A stretch of DNA of 64,000 nt from Tolypothrix sp. PCC 7712 (GCF_025860405.1 NZ_CP063785.1:1054001-1118000); one strand, 5' to 3'; positions 36,527 to 45,850 are shown, numbered from the stretch's first letter. The notes: generated by a model from the letters alone, not told the origin. Program-made: numbers and translations.

Positions 36527-36581
36527 GCCTTTCCCCTTTGCCCTTTCCCAAAGAATCAAATTGTCAACTTGAAGATTAATC

Positions 36582-37418
36582 ATGACTAACTACACCCTAC
36601 AAGCAAGCCGTGAATGGTGGTCACAAAGATGGCTCGATTTATTAGATTCCTATCGCTTTAAAAAACGCTTAGAACGCGCCAGAAATTATTCCCGTCAAGG
36701 AAATGTCCTCAGCATTGAATTTAAAGGAGCCAAAGTATTAGCCAGGGTACAAGGTAGCGAAGCAGAACCTTATAAAGTTTCTCTTTCTTTAGACCCATTC
36801 AGCGATGAAGAATGGAGTTATGTAATTGAAACCATGTCCAAAAAGGCGATTTTTGCTGCTAAGTTATTAGCCGGAGAAATGCCCCAAAATATAGAAGAAG
36901 TCTTCACCGCCAATGGACTTTCTTTATTTCCCTTTACCCTATCAGATGTCCGCAGTAAATGTTCCTGTCCTGACAAAGCCAATCCTTGCAAACACGTAGG
37001 TGCAGTATATTATCAATTAGGCGATAGATTCAGCGAAGACCCATTTGTACTATTCAAATTACGCGGACGCACCAAAGAGCAAATTATCAGCGATTTACGC
37101 CAATTACGTAGCGCTAAAATAGATATTTCATCAACAGAAACATCTGATATTCAACAGCCAGTTACCAATAATCAAAATACAATTAAACTTGACTCATTCT
37201 GGCATTACAATGAACCGCTTGATTCTTCTTTAGTCGTCATTGCTCCCAGTGGTAGCGAAACTGTATTAGATGTATTAGGCCCCATTCCCCTAGCCAAAGA
37301 AGAAGAGAACATCGGTAATTTAACCTCTAGCGATGTCGTCATGAAATATTTGCAGACAGTTTACCAAGATGTTAGACAAAAGGCAGTTTTAGCCGCAATG
37401 AATGTAGGAGGGGCTTAA
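36582..37418 (+). CDS. SWIM zinc-finger protein
   Basis: 278 residues with a clear SWIM motif C127-x-C129-x6-C136-x-H138 ('CSCPDKANPCKH'). The N-terminal part ('RARNYSRQGNVLSIEFKGAKVLARVQGS') forms the beta-rich region seen in SWIM proteins paired with SNF2 helicases. SWIM domains bind DNA or proteins. In many bacteria this family is encoded next to a SNF2 ATPase, so it probably works with the helicase at 29970-34634, although the caspase and hairpin genes lie between them here. Confidence 0.88.
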   Translation: MTNYTLQASREWWSQRWLDLLDSYRFKKRLERARNYSRQGNVLSIEFKGAKVLARVQGSEAEPYKVSLSLDPFSDEEWSYVIETMSKKAIFAAKLLAGEMPQNIEEVFTANGLSLFPFTLSDVRSKCSCPDKANPCKHVGAVYYQLGDRFSEDPFVLFKLRGRTKEQIISDLRQLRSAKIDISSTETSDIQQPVTNNQNTIKLDSFWHYNEPLDSSLVVIAPSGSETVLDVLGPIPLAKEEENIGNLTSSDVVMKYLQTVYQDVRQKAVLAAMNVGGA

Positions 37419-37886
37419 TACAGCATTCTTCAATTTAGCTTTGAAAATGGGCATGGGGCATTGGGCATTGGGCATGGGAAAAAGAGATTTTTATACTTGG
37501 TGGTGAAATTTTTTCATTGGGACTGCCTCCTGCCTTATTTTCAAGTGAGGTAATCATGGAAAAACCCACGCCCAACCATGAAAATCTGCCTTTCCCATGA
37601 TGGCACTTGCCTGTCCTGTTGGAGACGCTACCTGTAGCTTGCTTCCCCACAGGGGTACAAGTCGGGTAACCCGCCCACGGCACTGCCTCCCCAATGCCCC
37701 ATGCCCCATTACTGATAAAATGCGGATAATGCGTTATACTTCGTTAACGCCCCTATAATAACCACAGGGGTAATTTTGGTTGGAAAGTTTTCACCTCAAA
37801 AACCGAAAAATAATTTTACATTCGGGGTTGTATTTATTACAGGTGGTTGAATGCTATAAATTGCAGAGTAATCTGGTCAAACCCAC
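37419..37886. other. Repeat-containing spacer
   Basis: GGGCATGGGGCATTGGGCAT microsatellites at 37447-37477 and their complement near 37694, plus TTTTTTCATTGGGACTG (also near 6925-6942). A 60-base CGGG-rich tract lies between. The reading frame on the minus strand here consists of repeat and is rejected. Confidence 0.55.
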
Positions 37887-38255
37887 ATGGAAGCCCAAAC
37901 TAAAGTTATTTCGGTACAATTATCTGATGGTACAAATGTAAGAGTCGAAGCCACCCTCATTGGTGAGCGTAAATTGACTATCCCCACTCGACCTTTTAAA
38001 GAAGTCACCATTGCCATCGAATCTCTTAGTAGGGATATTGCAGAAGTTATCCAGAAAGTGAACCCCGATAAGGCTAGCGTAAAATTTGGTGTAGAAATTA
38101 GTCTAGAATCAGGTAAACTCTCACCTATATTAGTTAAAGGTACTTCTACAGCCAATCTGGAGATTACTTTAGAATGGGGACAAACTCCTATGGAAGAACT
38201 AAAAATTCCCAATTCCATAGTTAAGCAGGAATCTCCTCTCAATATGGGCGCTTAG
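37887..38255 (+). CDS. CU044_2847 / trypsin-co-occurring domain 1 (Trypco1)-like protein
   Basis: 122 residues, a compact beta-alpha-beta protein: 'VISVQLSDGTNVRVEA' (opening strands), 'FKEVTIAIESLSRDIAEVIQKV' (helix), 'SVKFGVEISLESGKLSPILVKG' and 'ANLEITLEWG' (closing strand). The 'V.FG..(I/V)S...G....KG...A....TL.W' pattern matches my knowledge of the Trypco1/CU044_2847 family, which co-occurs with trypsin-like or caspase effectors and NTPases in predicted conflict systems. It lies 468 bases after the SWIM gene, same strand. Function unproven; membership inferred from pattern. Confidence 0.72.
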   Translation: MEAQTKVISVQLSDGTNVRVEATLIGERKLTIPTRPFKEVTIAIESLSRDIAEVIQKVNPDKASVKFGVEISLESGKLSPILVKGTSTANLEITLEWGQTPMEELKIPNSIVKQESPLNMGA

Positions 38256-38330
38256 ACTAAGGGCTAAAAGTTTTATTTAATACTTAACACTCAGATTAGG
38301 GATTTCTACAGGTTGGTTAGTTTGATTGTT

Positions 38331-38516
38331 TTATTGTCCAAACTCTAATCGTGCCTTTTCCACTAAATCTGCTGTGATGACATTTTGCTTTGCTTGACGA
38401 GCTAGCTGCTCAATTCGCGCTTTTGCTGGTGTGCGGACAAAAAAAGGAATATTTTTGAGTTTTTCTTTTGCTTCTGCTGTCCACCCCAATGAATCTGAAA
38501 ATTTTGGTTCACTCAT
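38331..38516 (-). CDS. PCP_red domain protein, 61 aa
   Basis: Small protein '[32 protein letters not shown]' to '[15 protein letters not shown]', which is the PCP_red domain found at the C-terminus of ChlB/BchB (light-independent protochlorophyllide reductase) and as stand-alone proteins in phototrophs. The 'W...A...L..IPFFVR' core is diagnostic. The stand-alone form's role is unclear. It converges on the Trypco1-like gene. Confidence 0.82.
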   Translation of the reverse strand: MSEPKFSDSLGWTAEAKEKLKNIPFFVRTPAKARIEQLARQAKQNVITADLVEKARLEFGQ

Positions 38517-38927
38517 AATTTAGTATCCTTTTTTCAGTAATACCAAGTATTGAAATAAATTTTGTACACCTTTCTTAATGACCTAAATTATGTCATGTGG
38601 CGGCAACAGCAAATCAAAATAAAATATAAAATACTCAGTAAATAACGAGTCTCTGGGAATTACCAAAGATTGAAAGGTTAGGTAGCAATATAGTTCAGTG
38701 AAAGATAATTTTAGGTTGTGTTGAGCGATAGCGAAACCCAACAAAGCCGCTTTGATGTTGGGTTACCCTACGGGAAAAGTAAAATTTTACTGGGCACGTA
38801 AATTTTCAGGAAAATTACTCAATATCCTTCCATATCTGCTTCAGAGGAATGCTTGTTACAAAATCTATTTAGAGACAGAGTATTACTGTTGAATTTGTTT
38901 GTTTTGAAAGAGTTGGTGAGAATAACC
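38517..38927. other. Gene-free spacer with a 9-bp hairpin repeat
   Basis: AACCCAACA (38735-38743) pairs with TGTTGGGTT (38756-38764), followed by ACCCTACGGG; the last element also occurs near 793. No gene. Confidence 0.6.
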
Positions 38928-39650
38928 TCATCCTCCTAAATCGCGTAGCAATGCTTCTACCCTAGTTACACCATCAAAGTCATTCTTTCTTTGATATAAA
39001 TCACGAGCTTTGTTGAGTAAGGTAGTGGCTTGTTTGCTTTGCCGTCTTTGCTTATACATTGAACCCATTAACTCATAGGTTTGGGCATTGTTGCGATCGA
39101 TATTAATTGCTTGTTCGTATGCCCAGTTAGCTGCTTCGTAGTCTCCTAGACGAGCCTGAGTGACAGCTAATCCTAAATAAGCATTCAGATTGTTACGGTT
39201 TAATTGAATAGCGCGGCGATAAGCTTCTTTTGCTCCAGGAGTGTCGCCCATATTACCTTTGATGTAACCCACGGCGTAATAAAAATCGCCGTTATTGGGA
39301 GTAATAGCTAGGGCGCGACGATAAGCTCCTAGTGCTGCCTGAAAATTTCCTTGTTGAGCATATAAATAGCCAATTCCTGAATGAATTTTGGCATTTTTAG
39401 GTTCAAGGCTGGCTGCTTGTTGATAAACAGAGATTGCCCCATTATAATCACCAGCATCTACTAGCCTCCGCCCTTCTTCTAGCAATTGCTTAACTTCTGG
39501 ATTTCTGGCTTGAGATAACAAAACTTGTGCTTGAGCCGCAGGAGATATAGGAACGACAAAACTTCCTAATAGCAGCAGACTTACTATAAATGATATCCGT
39601 TTGTACACAGTAAATTTCCTGATTTTATAGGGAACTTTTTTCTTGTACAT
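38928..39650 (-). CDS. Exported TPR-repeat protein
   Basis: 240 residues. A signal peptide (RISFIVSLLLLGSFVVPISP, cleavage probably after AQA near residue 42) is followed by about five tetratricopeptide repeats (about 50-230), for example 'AKIHSGIGYLYAQQGNFQAALGAYRRALAITP' and 'AQTYELMGSMYKQRRQSKQATTLLNKA'. It probably acts as a periplasmic or membrane-associated scaffold; its partner is unknown. ATG at 39650. Single gene. Confidence 0.85.
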   Translation of the reverse strand: MYKKKVPYKIRKFTVYKRISFIVSLLLLGSFVVPISPAAQAQVLLSQARNPEVKQLLEEGRRLVDAGDYNGAISVYQQAASLEPKNAKIHSGIGYLYAQQGNFQAALGAYRRALAITPNNGDFYYAVGYIKGNMGDTPGAKEAYRRAIQLNRNNLNAYLGLAVTQARLGDYEAANWAYEQAINIDRNNAQTYELMGSMYKQRRQSKQATTLLNKARDLYQRKNDFDGVTRVEALLRDLGG

Positions 39651-40318
39651 TAAAACAGAAATATTTCTTTTTGAAAACTGTATTTATGCCATTTCATGAA
39701 ATATTAATAATTTCACATAAATACTCCGGGTATCAATAAGATGAAACCGAGATTTTACGTAAATTTTGAGGATGAAGTATTTAAAAACAGGTATTTCTAC
39801 ATATATATTTAGGCGAGTAAGAGAATCCTGTGTTTAGAGAGGAGGTTAAAATTATACTTTGGCGATAAATTTAGGTATTTTAGAGAGTCCCAATTAAAAA
39901 AATATTTCATTGCTGTATAGATAGGGGAACAGGGCGCAGGGGAATCAATTTGAGATTTTATATTGCCGATTTTAGATTGAATCCAAAACTGATTGACGCT
40001 TATAGCTAAGACTGAGAGTAAACCAAATTTTTAGTTAAAAATCTTACCTCTTTTTGGGAAGACTGAGAAAATATTTATACCCTAAGCAACAGGCAAGCTA
40101 GGTATAAAACTATCCTCCAAGGATAGGTTTAGGTAACGAATTGTAGGCTTTAATTCATTATTCATAACTGATAATTTTCTGGGTGTTGATATTTCTCCCT
40201 ATCGAGCCATTGCTAGTTAAGATATATCTCACCTGCAAAATGTTCCTGCATTCCTCATTGGCTACTCAAGACCATACTTGGTCAAAAATCAACTGAGACT
40301 ATTTTTGAGGCAAAATTT
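39651..40318. other. Gene-free spacer, ~670 bases
   Basis: AT-rich, divergent between the TPR and YbjQ genes, with only very short reading frames. 'GATTTTAGATTGAATCC' near 39970 is a short interspersed motif also seen near 26767. No RNA gene recognised. Confidence 0.45.
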
Positions 40319-40645
40319 ATGATTTTAACCACAACTGATGTGATTCAAGGAGCTGTTATTCAGTCCTATTTAGGCATTGTTACAGCAGAAGTTGTGTATG
40401 GTAGCAACTTCTTAAGAGATTTTTTAGCTAGCATTCGCGATATTGTTGGCGGACGCACCGGTAGCTATGAACGTCTTTTTGAACAAGGTCAACGTAAAGC
40501 ATTAGAGGAATTACAACAACGTGCAATGCGTTTAGGAGCAGATGCTGTGATTGGGATTGAAATTGATACTGGTACAATCAATGTCGATCAATCGGGTGTG
40601 CTGCTATTAATTACTGCCACAGGCACAGCTGTAAAGATTCGTTAG
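40319..40645 (+). CDS. YbjQ/DUF74 family protein
   Basis: 108 residues: 'GAVIQSYLGIVTAEVVYGSNFLRDFLASIRDIVGGR', 'YERLFEQGQRKALEELQQRAMRLGADAVIGIEID' and a C-terminal 'TGTAVKIR'. This is the YbjQ (DUF74) family of small oligomeric proteins, sometimes called heavy-metal-binding, without firm function. ATG at 40319. Ends before a good hairpin, so monocistronic. Confidence 0.9.
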   Translation: MILTTTDVIQGAVIQSYLGIVTAEVVYGSNFLRDFLASIRDIVGGRTGSYERLFEQGQRKALEELQQRAMRLGADAVIGIEIDTGTINVDQSGVLLLITATGTAVKIR

Positions 40646-40675
40646 TTTAAGTTTCATCTCGAACAATGTAAAAAA

Positions 40676-40709
40676 AGATTCTCGAGATTCTAGATAAGTT
40701 CGAGAATCT
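40676..40709 (+). terminator. Intrinsic terminator after the YbjQ gene
   Basis: AGATTCTCGA and TCGAGAATCT make a perfect 10-bp stem with a 14-base loop, followed by GTACTTATTTATTTTT. Confidence 0.7.
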
Positions 40710-41023
40710 GTACTTATTTATTTTTAGAAGCTAGATAAATATGATTTGGCAATTCTTTTTACTTTATAAAATTTTATAGTATATTCTTGATATTAATTAT
40801 TTCAAAGACTTATTAATTTATTCAAAATAAATAGTCTTGATAAAGAAAACATTTAGCTTTATTTCTTATAGAAATTCTCTTTGATTTATTCCTACTAAAG
40901 ATAGAGTACCTAACTCTTTCTGTTGATAGATAGAAAAATTATATTTAGCAATTTAATTTATAGACATCAAGTTTAAATATACCTGGAAAAGCTTTACTGA
41001 AGCATTAAGGGAGAAAATAGTCT
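40710..41023. other. AT-rich gene-free spacer
   Basis: About 310 bases of very AT-rich DNA before a membrane-protein gene. A GGGAGAA ribosome binding site ends it. Nothing else seen. Confidence 0.5.
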
Positions 41024-41668
41024 ATGTCATATGCAAATCGAGTAGGCGACCAAGTAATTCCACCTGAGCAAGTTGTAACTGGTAGGGTTGCTGATTATCA
41101 CGATTTGGTGCGTTGGGGGCCAATTATCTCTGGTGTGTTAGTTGCCTTAGTTACACAATTGATTTTAAGTGCATTGTTTGGTGCGATCGGTGCTGGTAAC
41201 GTTGCAGGTTCAGGCGCACCAAGAACTATTGCGCCTAATGTGGCGAGTAATGTGGGTCTTTGGTCAACTATCGGTTTGTTGATTTCTTTATTTACTGGTG
41301 GTTGGGTGACAACTCGCGCTTGTGGCCCAATGAACCGGAATACAGCGTTGCTTAATGGTGCAATTCTTTGGGCAACTACTTTAGCACTTAGTTCTTGGTT
41401 GTTAGCAAGTGGGGTATCAGGTGCTTTTGGTGTTGCAGCTTCTAATGCCGCAGCAGTTCTCAACCAAACCCAACAATCGATTACCAATGTGCCACAAAAT
41501 GTTCCTAACGTAACTGCAGAACAAGCTCGTGATATTGCTGCGGCTACTTCCAGAGGCTTGTGGTGGTTTGTTTTTGGTTCTTTGTTAGGTTTATTAGCTT
41601 CGCTAATTGGCGCTGTTGCTGGTGCGCGCAAACCTAGGACTACTACTTACACCACTGAGGTTAGATAA
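41024..41668 (+). CDS. Multi-pass membrane protein of unknown function, 214 aa
   Basis: Four predicted membrane segments: about 34-56 (PIISGVLVALVTQLILSALFGA), 84-101 (WSTIGLLISLFTGGWV), 109-135 (LLNGAILWATTLALSSWLLASGV) and 185-205 (WFVFGSLLGLLASLIGAVAGA). A ~45-residue polar, Asn/Gln-rich loop precedes the last one. The pattern resembles YrzE/TIGR-type small membrane proteins of cyanobacteria. No catalytic motif. ATG at 41024 with a good ribosome binding site. Monocistronic, upstream of chlI. Confidence 0.72.
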   Translation: MSYANRVGDQVIPPEQVVTGRVADYHDLVRWGPIISGVLVALVTQLILSALFGAIGAGNVAGSGAPRTIAPNVASNVGLWSTIGLLISLFTGGWVTTRACGPMNRNTALLNGAILWATTLALSSWLLASGVSGAFGVAASNAAAVLNQTQQSITNVPQNVPNVTAEQARDIAAATSRGLWWFVFGSLLGLLASLIGAVAGARKPRTTTYTTEVR

Positions 41669-41911
41669 GAAGGCTCGTAAATAATACTGGATTGATTGTT
41701 ATAGCGCCTTTTTTAAGGTGCTTTTTGATGGTTAACTTTGATTTGCCATTTGTTGCTATCACGGTGAATGAAGCTTAACCATTAAATTTGTAGGGATGAT
41801 TCTAAAGAATTTCCAGGACAGATCGTCTTTAGCGATCGCTCTAACTTTCTATAGGCCTAGCTATGGCACAATAAAGAACGGTAATAAGAAAAATATTGAT
41901 AAGGTAATTTA

Positions 41912-43036
41912 GTGAGTCCTACTGCTCAAACCACAGCGAGTACGCGACGTGTGGTATTTCCGTTTACAGCTATTGTTGGTCAGGAAGAAATGAAACTGGC
42001 TCTGCTGCTGAACGTGATTGACCCCAAAATTGGTGGTGTGATGATTATGGGCGATCGCGGTACTGGTAAATCCACAACTATCCGGGCCCTGGCCGATCTG
42101 CTACCAGAAATCTCTGTTGTTGCTAATGACCCCTTCAACAGTGACCCCAGCGACCCCGACTTGATGAGCGATGAAGTTCGCCAAATGCTGGAACAAGGGG
42201 TAGAAATCCCCACAGTTCCTAAAAAAGTGCAGATGGTAGATTTACCTTTAGGCGCTACAGAAGACCGGGTTTGCGGTACCATCGACATCGAAAAAGCTTT
42301 GTCTGAAGGTGTAAAAGCCTTTGAACCAGGACTTTTAGCCAAAGCTAACCGGGGTATTCTCTATGTGGATGAAGTGAACTTGCTAGATGACCACCTAGTA
42401 GATGTATTGCTGGACTCTGCTGCTAGTGGTTGGAACACTGTAGAACGGGAAGGTATTTCTATCCGCCACCCCGCCAGATTTGTACTTGTCGGTTCTGGTA
42501 ACCCTGAAGAAGGTGAACTGCGTCCTCAACTTCTCGATCGCTTTGGGATGCACGCAGAAATTCATACAGTGAAAGAACCAGCTTTGCGGGTGCAAATCGT
42601 AGAGCAAAGGTCAGAATTTGACCAAAATCCCCCAGGGTTTCTTGAGAAGTACCAATCCGAGCAAGAAGCACTACAACAGAAAATTGTCAATGCTCAAAAC
42701 TTGTTACCCCAAGTTACCAGTGACTATGATTTGCGGGTGAAAATTTCGGAAATTTGTTCGGAACTCGATGTAGACGGCTTGCGAGGCGACATTGTAACCA
42801 ACCGCGCCGCCAAAGCTTTAACCGCATTAGAAGGACGTACCGAAGTTACAGTTGATGACATCCGTCGTGTAATTACCTTATGTCTGCGTCATAGACTACG
42901 GAAAGACCCCTTAGAATCCATTGATTCTGGCTACAAAGTGGAAAAAGCTTTTGCGAGAGTGTTTGGTGTGGAACTTCCAGAAACTGATGCAGCACAAAAG
43001 AATGGTACTGGTCAAAAGTTAGGGGCTAGAGGTTAA
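41912..43036 (+). CDS. chlI: Magnesium chelatase subunit I (ChlI)
   Basis: AAA+ ATPase subunit of Mg chelatase, which commits protoporphyrin IX to chlorophyll by inserting Mg2+ together with ChlD and ChlH. GTG start at 41912 ([18 protein letters not shown]). Walker A 'GDRGTGKST' (47-54), Walker B '[13 protein letters not shown]', sensor region '[23 protein letters not shown]' and arginine finger region intact. 374 residues, as in other cyanobacteria. Together with bchE and PCP_red it adds a chlorophyll theme, though the genes are far apart here. Confidence 0.97.
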   Translation: MSPTAQTTASTRRVVFPFTAIVGQEEMKLALLLNVIDPKIGGVMIMGDRGTGKSTTIRALADLLPEISVVANDPFNSDPSDPDLMSDEVRQMLEQGVEIPTVPKKVQMVDLPLGATEDRVCGTIDIEKALSEGVKAFEPGLLAKANRGILYVDEVNLLDDHLVDVLLDSAASGWNTVEREGISIRHPARFVLVGSGNPEEGELRPQLLDRFGMHAEIHTVKEPALRVQIVEQRSEFDQNPPGFLEKYQSEQEALQQKIVNAQNLLPQVTSDYDLRVKISEICSELDVDGLRGDIVTNRAAKALTALEGRTEVTVDDIRRVITLCLRHRLRKDPLESIDSGYKVEKAFARVFGVELPETDAAQKNGTGQKLGARG

Positions 43037-43051
43037 AGTCAAAAGTCGTAG

Positions 43052-43071
43052 AGACGCGATTAATCGCGTCT
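43052..43071. repeat. 20-bp palindrome AGACGCGATTAATCGCGTCT (second copy)
   Basis: Identical to 12842-12861. It lies 15 bases after the chlI stop. Confidence 0.85.
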
Positions 43072-43265
43072 GTACAAAAGTCAAAAGTCAAAAGGTTTGT
43101 ATATTAAGGCTTTTGGCTATTTGAAATGGTTACTCTGTTGAGGCTGGATTGTACTAAAAGGGTGTCGCTAAATCAACATAGACACCGGATCAGCTTTCCG
43201 CAGAGTAGCCCGCTTGTGCGGGCCGTGAAGATTTAATTATGTAAGTCTAAGCTTACAACCTGTAA

Positions 43266-43365
43266 TACCAAATCAAATAATATTTGCGACACATCAATAA
43301 TATTCTAGAGGGCAGGGCAATGCCCGTGCCCCTACAGTCTGTCGCATTCTTTTTTCAAATTGGTA
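43266..43365. repeat. 100-bp TACCAAATC...AATTGGTA inverted-end element (empty form)
   Basis: Imperfect inverted ends (TACCAAATCAAATAATATTTGCG against the complement of CGCATTCTTTTTTCAAATTGGTA) flank a GGGCAATGCCCGTGCCCC core. A second copy at 45948-46350 carries an insertion in this core. Confidence 0.82.
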
Positions 43366-43426
43366 TAACTATTTCTCACAACTCAGCACTCAGCACTCAG
43401 CACTTAAAACTCTACACTCAAAAGCT

Positions 43427-43726
43427 ATGAGATTTTGGCATTTTTGGTTAAACAGCTTTATTGTATCCAGCCAATACAACCCACCCCGGTTTGTAGAGTT
43501 ATTAATGTTAATGCTAGCGATCGCAATGCTAGGGATGGCGACTATTTTGCCAGAAAGTCCACCTTATTTAGTGCTGGGTTTGAGTTTGGTAGTTGGGGCA
43601 TCGATTTCTATTTTAGTCAGAGAAGCGATCGCTCCCTCTCCTCAAAGCAAAATTACCCAATTCACAGCATTACTCTTGCTCTTAATTAGCCTCTATGGTT
43701 TTGCTGACTTGCTGCAAACATTTTGA
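43427..43726 (+). CDS. Small membrane protein, 99 aa
   Basis: Three hydrophobic segments: about 23-42 (VELLMLMLAIAMLGMATILP), 45-63 (PPYLVLGLSLVVGASISIL) and 77-96 (FTALLLLLISLYGFADLL). No catalytic residues and no family I can name. ATG at 43427, directly after repeat DNA. Probably a real cyanobacterial membrane protein, as the hydrophobic profile and HIP1-containing codons look like those of neighbouring genes. Confidence 0.6.
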   Translation: MRFWHFWLNSFIVSSQYNPPRFVELLMLMLAIAMLGMATILPESPPYLVLGLSLVVGASISILVREAIAPSPQSKITQFTALLLLLISLYGFADLLQTF

Positions 43727-44119
43727 TTAGGTTGGCGAAATTAAACATAATTGGCTAAGGTTGTCATTCTTACAAAGTTCTGATCGGAGGAAACCTCCGC
43801 TCAGACTTTGCGCTTTGTCCTTAGTCATTTGTCATTTGGTGTTTGGGGTTGAGTATTCGGAATTAGACATTGCTTATTTCCCCTGGCTAATACAGCAAGA
43901 GGGAACATTGCTTGTTGAGTGCATAGTCTACTTACCGGAAACTAAATCGTTGGAAATCAACCAAACTAGGTTACGAAACGTCAATAGGTTTGAAACCCTT
44001 ACAAATGACCAATGACAAATAACAGCCAACTATCTTTAATTTCACCGCTCTACTTAGCTTTAACTTCAAGAAAGCTAAAGAGACGCTAAAATCAATTCAG
44101 CCTTTGTATTGTAGCGGTT
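43727..44119. other. Spacer with TTAGTCATTTGTCATTTG inverted repeats
   Basis: TTAGTCATTTGTCATTTG (43820-43837) and CAAATGACCAATGACAAAT (44002-44020) are complementary arms about 165 bases apart. The reading frame between them has no recognisable domain, so I leave it uncalled. Confidence 0.55.
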
Positions 44120-45850
44120 GTGTCCCACATCACGCAGAGTACGGTTCACTGCATAAATCCTGATTGTCAACGTCCTTATCCCCAACCTTGGGGAAACAAG
44201 TTTTGTAATAGCTGTGGCGCACCGCTACAGTTGTTAGATCGCTATGTGCCTATTCAGCCTTTAGGATCGGGAGGATTTGCCCAAATTTATACAGTTTGGG
44301 ATGTTAAAACTCAAACAGAAAGGGTGCTGAAGGTATTAGTGGAAAATTCCGCTAAGGCGCTGGATTTGTTTAGACAAGAAGCTTCAGTTTTAATTAATTT
44401 ACGGCATCCGGGAGTACCAAGAGTAGATGCTGATGGGTATTTCCTCATAAATTTGACTAGTCCCCAACAACACCAACTACCTTGTTTGGTGATGGAAAAA
44501 ATTAATGGACAGACTTTAGAAGATATCCGCAAAAACTATCCTCAAGGCTGTCCAGAAGAGATGGTGCTGAACTGGTTTACGCAAGCTGTGGAAATTTTGC
44601 AAGAATTGCACAAACGCCAGATTATTCACCGGGACATCAAACCTTCTAATTTGATGCTACGCAACTCTTTGTCCAATTCACCTGTTAAAAATCAGCTGGT
44701 GTTAATTGATTTTGGCGGAGCAAAACAATTTAGAGATTCTCAGCCGCGTTATCAATCTAGTTCAACTCGCTTATTTTCTTCGGGTTACAGTCCCCCAGAA
44801 CAAGTGAGTGGTGGTAATGTGGGGCCGAGTGCTGATTTTTATGCCTTGGGTAGAACGATGATTGAGTTACTCACAGGCAAGTATCCGCCAGAATTAGAAG
44901 ATGTGCAAACTGGGACGTTGCAATGGCGAAATCGGGTGAATATTAACCCCAAATTTGCAGATTTGTTGGATGAGATGGTGCAAGAGGATGTGCGATCGCG
45001 TCCTACAAGTGCAAATATCATTAAAAAAAGATTGACGCAGCTTTCTTCTGTCTCACTACAAGAGCAGTTATCTTCTTTACTGCAAAATACTAATCAGCAA
45101 GTATCTACTAAACTGACTCTGTTCACTCAATCCCTAGAAAGAGTAGTAGGAAAATTTACTAAAGCTGTAAGTAAAACTACGCTTTTGATTATCAAGGCGA
45201 TCGCGCAATTTTTGCTCGCCTGTATCATCACAATCTGGTCGATGATATTAACGGGAATGGGTGCAGCAGTAGGAGCGATCGCAGGTTTCTTTTTAGCCTA
45301 CCGCACAGTTTTAGGCGATCGCGTGGCGCAATTTATCTTTCTGCAAGTACCTGGCTTATTTCCTGACAACCAAACTGTCTTAGCATCCGAAGTGTTGATT
45401 TTTGCCGCCGCAGGTTTAGGAACTGCATGGGGACTGACACTAGCTGGTGGTTTTGCCCAACGCAGGCGGTTTTTGGTGGTGTCGTTAATGGGTACAATCA
45501 GCTATGGTTTAGGCTGGCTAGCTTTGCAATTAACCATCCCCAAAAACAGCAATGAAGGCTTGGTAGTTTCAATTGTGTTTGCAATCTTCCTGCTCACATT
45601 GAGTTTAGGGCTTCGCAGTCATCGCATAGTCTACGCTGTCATTACATCTTTGGGAACTGCACTAATTTTTGCGGCTTTAATTCGCTTAGAGTTACTACCA
45701 ACTATCTTCCAATTTTCCACCCCACCCCGATGGCCAGAATTATTACCACCAATGATTTATTTTGCGGTTGAGGGCATTTTTCTCAGTTTTTGGCTAGGTG
45801 TGAGTTATTACCTCATCGTCCCTGGGTTGCGCTTGTTAGGTTGGCGTTAG
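44120..45850 (+). CDS. Membrane Ser/Thr protein kinase with N-terminal zinc ribbon
   Basis: 576 residues from a GTG at 44120. A zinc ribbon comes first ('CINPDCQRPYPQPWGNKFC' plus 'NSCGAP': C11, C16, C30, C33). The Hanks-type kinase domain (about 41-310) has glycine loop 'LGSGGFAQIY', catalytic 'HRDIKPSN' at about 170 and 'DFGGAKQF'. The C-terminal half has about six membrane segments ('LLACIITIWSMILTGMG', 'LIFAAAGLGTAWGLTLAG'). The four-Cys ribbon plus kinase arrangement is common in filamentous cyanobacteria; targets are unknown. Confidence 0.9.
   Translation: MSHITQSTVHCINPDCQRPYPQPWGNKFCNSCGAPLQLLDRYVPIQPLGSGGFAQIYTVWDVKTQTERVLKVLVENSAKALDLFRQEASVLINLRHPGVPRVDADGYFLINLTSPQQHQLPCLVMEKINGQTLEDIRKNYPQGCPEEMVLNWFTQAVEILQELHKRQIIHRDIKPSNLMLRNSLSNSPVKNQLVLIDFGGAKQFRDSQPRYQSSSTRLFSSGYSPPEQVSGGNVGPSADFYALGRTMIELLTGKYPPELEDVQTGTLQWRNRVNINPKFADLLDEMVQEDVRSRPTSANIIKKRLTQLSSVSLQEQLSSLLQNTNQQVSTKLTLFTQSLERVVGKFTKAVSKTTLLIIKAIAQFLLACIITIWSMILTGMGAAVGAIAGFFLAYRTVLGDRVAQFIFLQVPGLFPDNQTVLASEVLIFAAAGLGTAWGLTLAGGFAQRRRFLVVSLMGTISYGLGWLALQLTIPKNSNEGLVVSIVFAIFLLTLSLGLRSHRIVYAVITSLGTALIFAALIRLELLPTIFQFSTPPRWPELLPPMIYFAVEGIFLSFWLGVSYYLIVPGLRLLGWR

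Larger units (their letters stand above)
43037..43426. other. Repeat-filled spacer after chlI
   Basis: In order: the 20-bp palindrome (43052-43071), a ~70-base repeat shared with 58148-58215, an unexplained segment, the 100-bp TACCAA...TTGGTA element (43266-43365) and three CAGCACTCAG units (43381-43400). No gene. Confidence 0.75.

Noticed and set aside
37435..37683. 82-codon minus-strand frame
   Set aside because: Built from GGGCATGGGGCATT microsatellite and other intergenic repeats; no recognisable domain.
43761..44015. 84-codon plus-strand frame
   Set aside because: Overlaps the TTAGTCATTTGTCATTTG inverted repeats, and lacks a domain; more likely intergenic.
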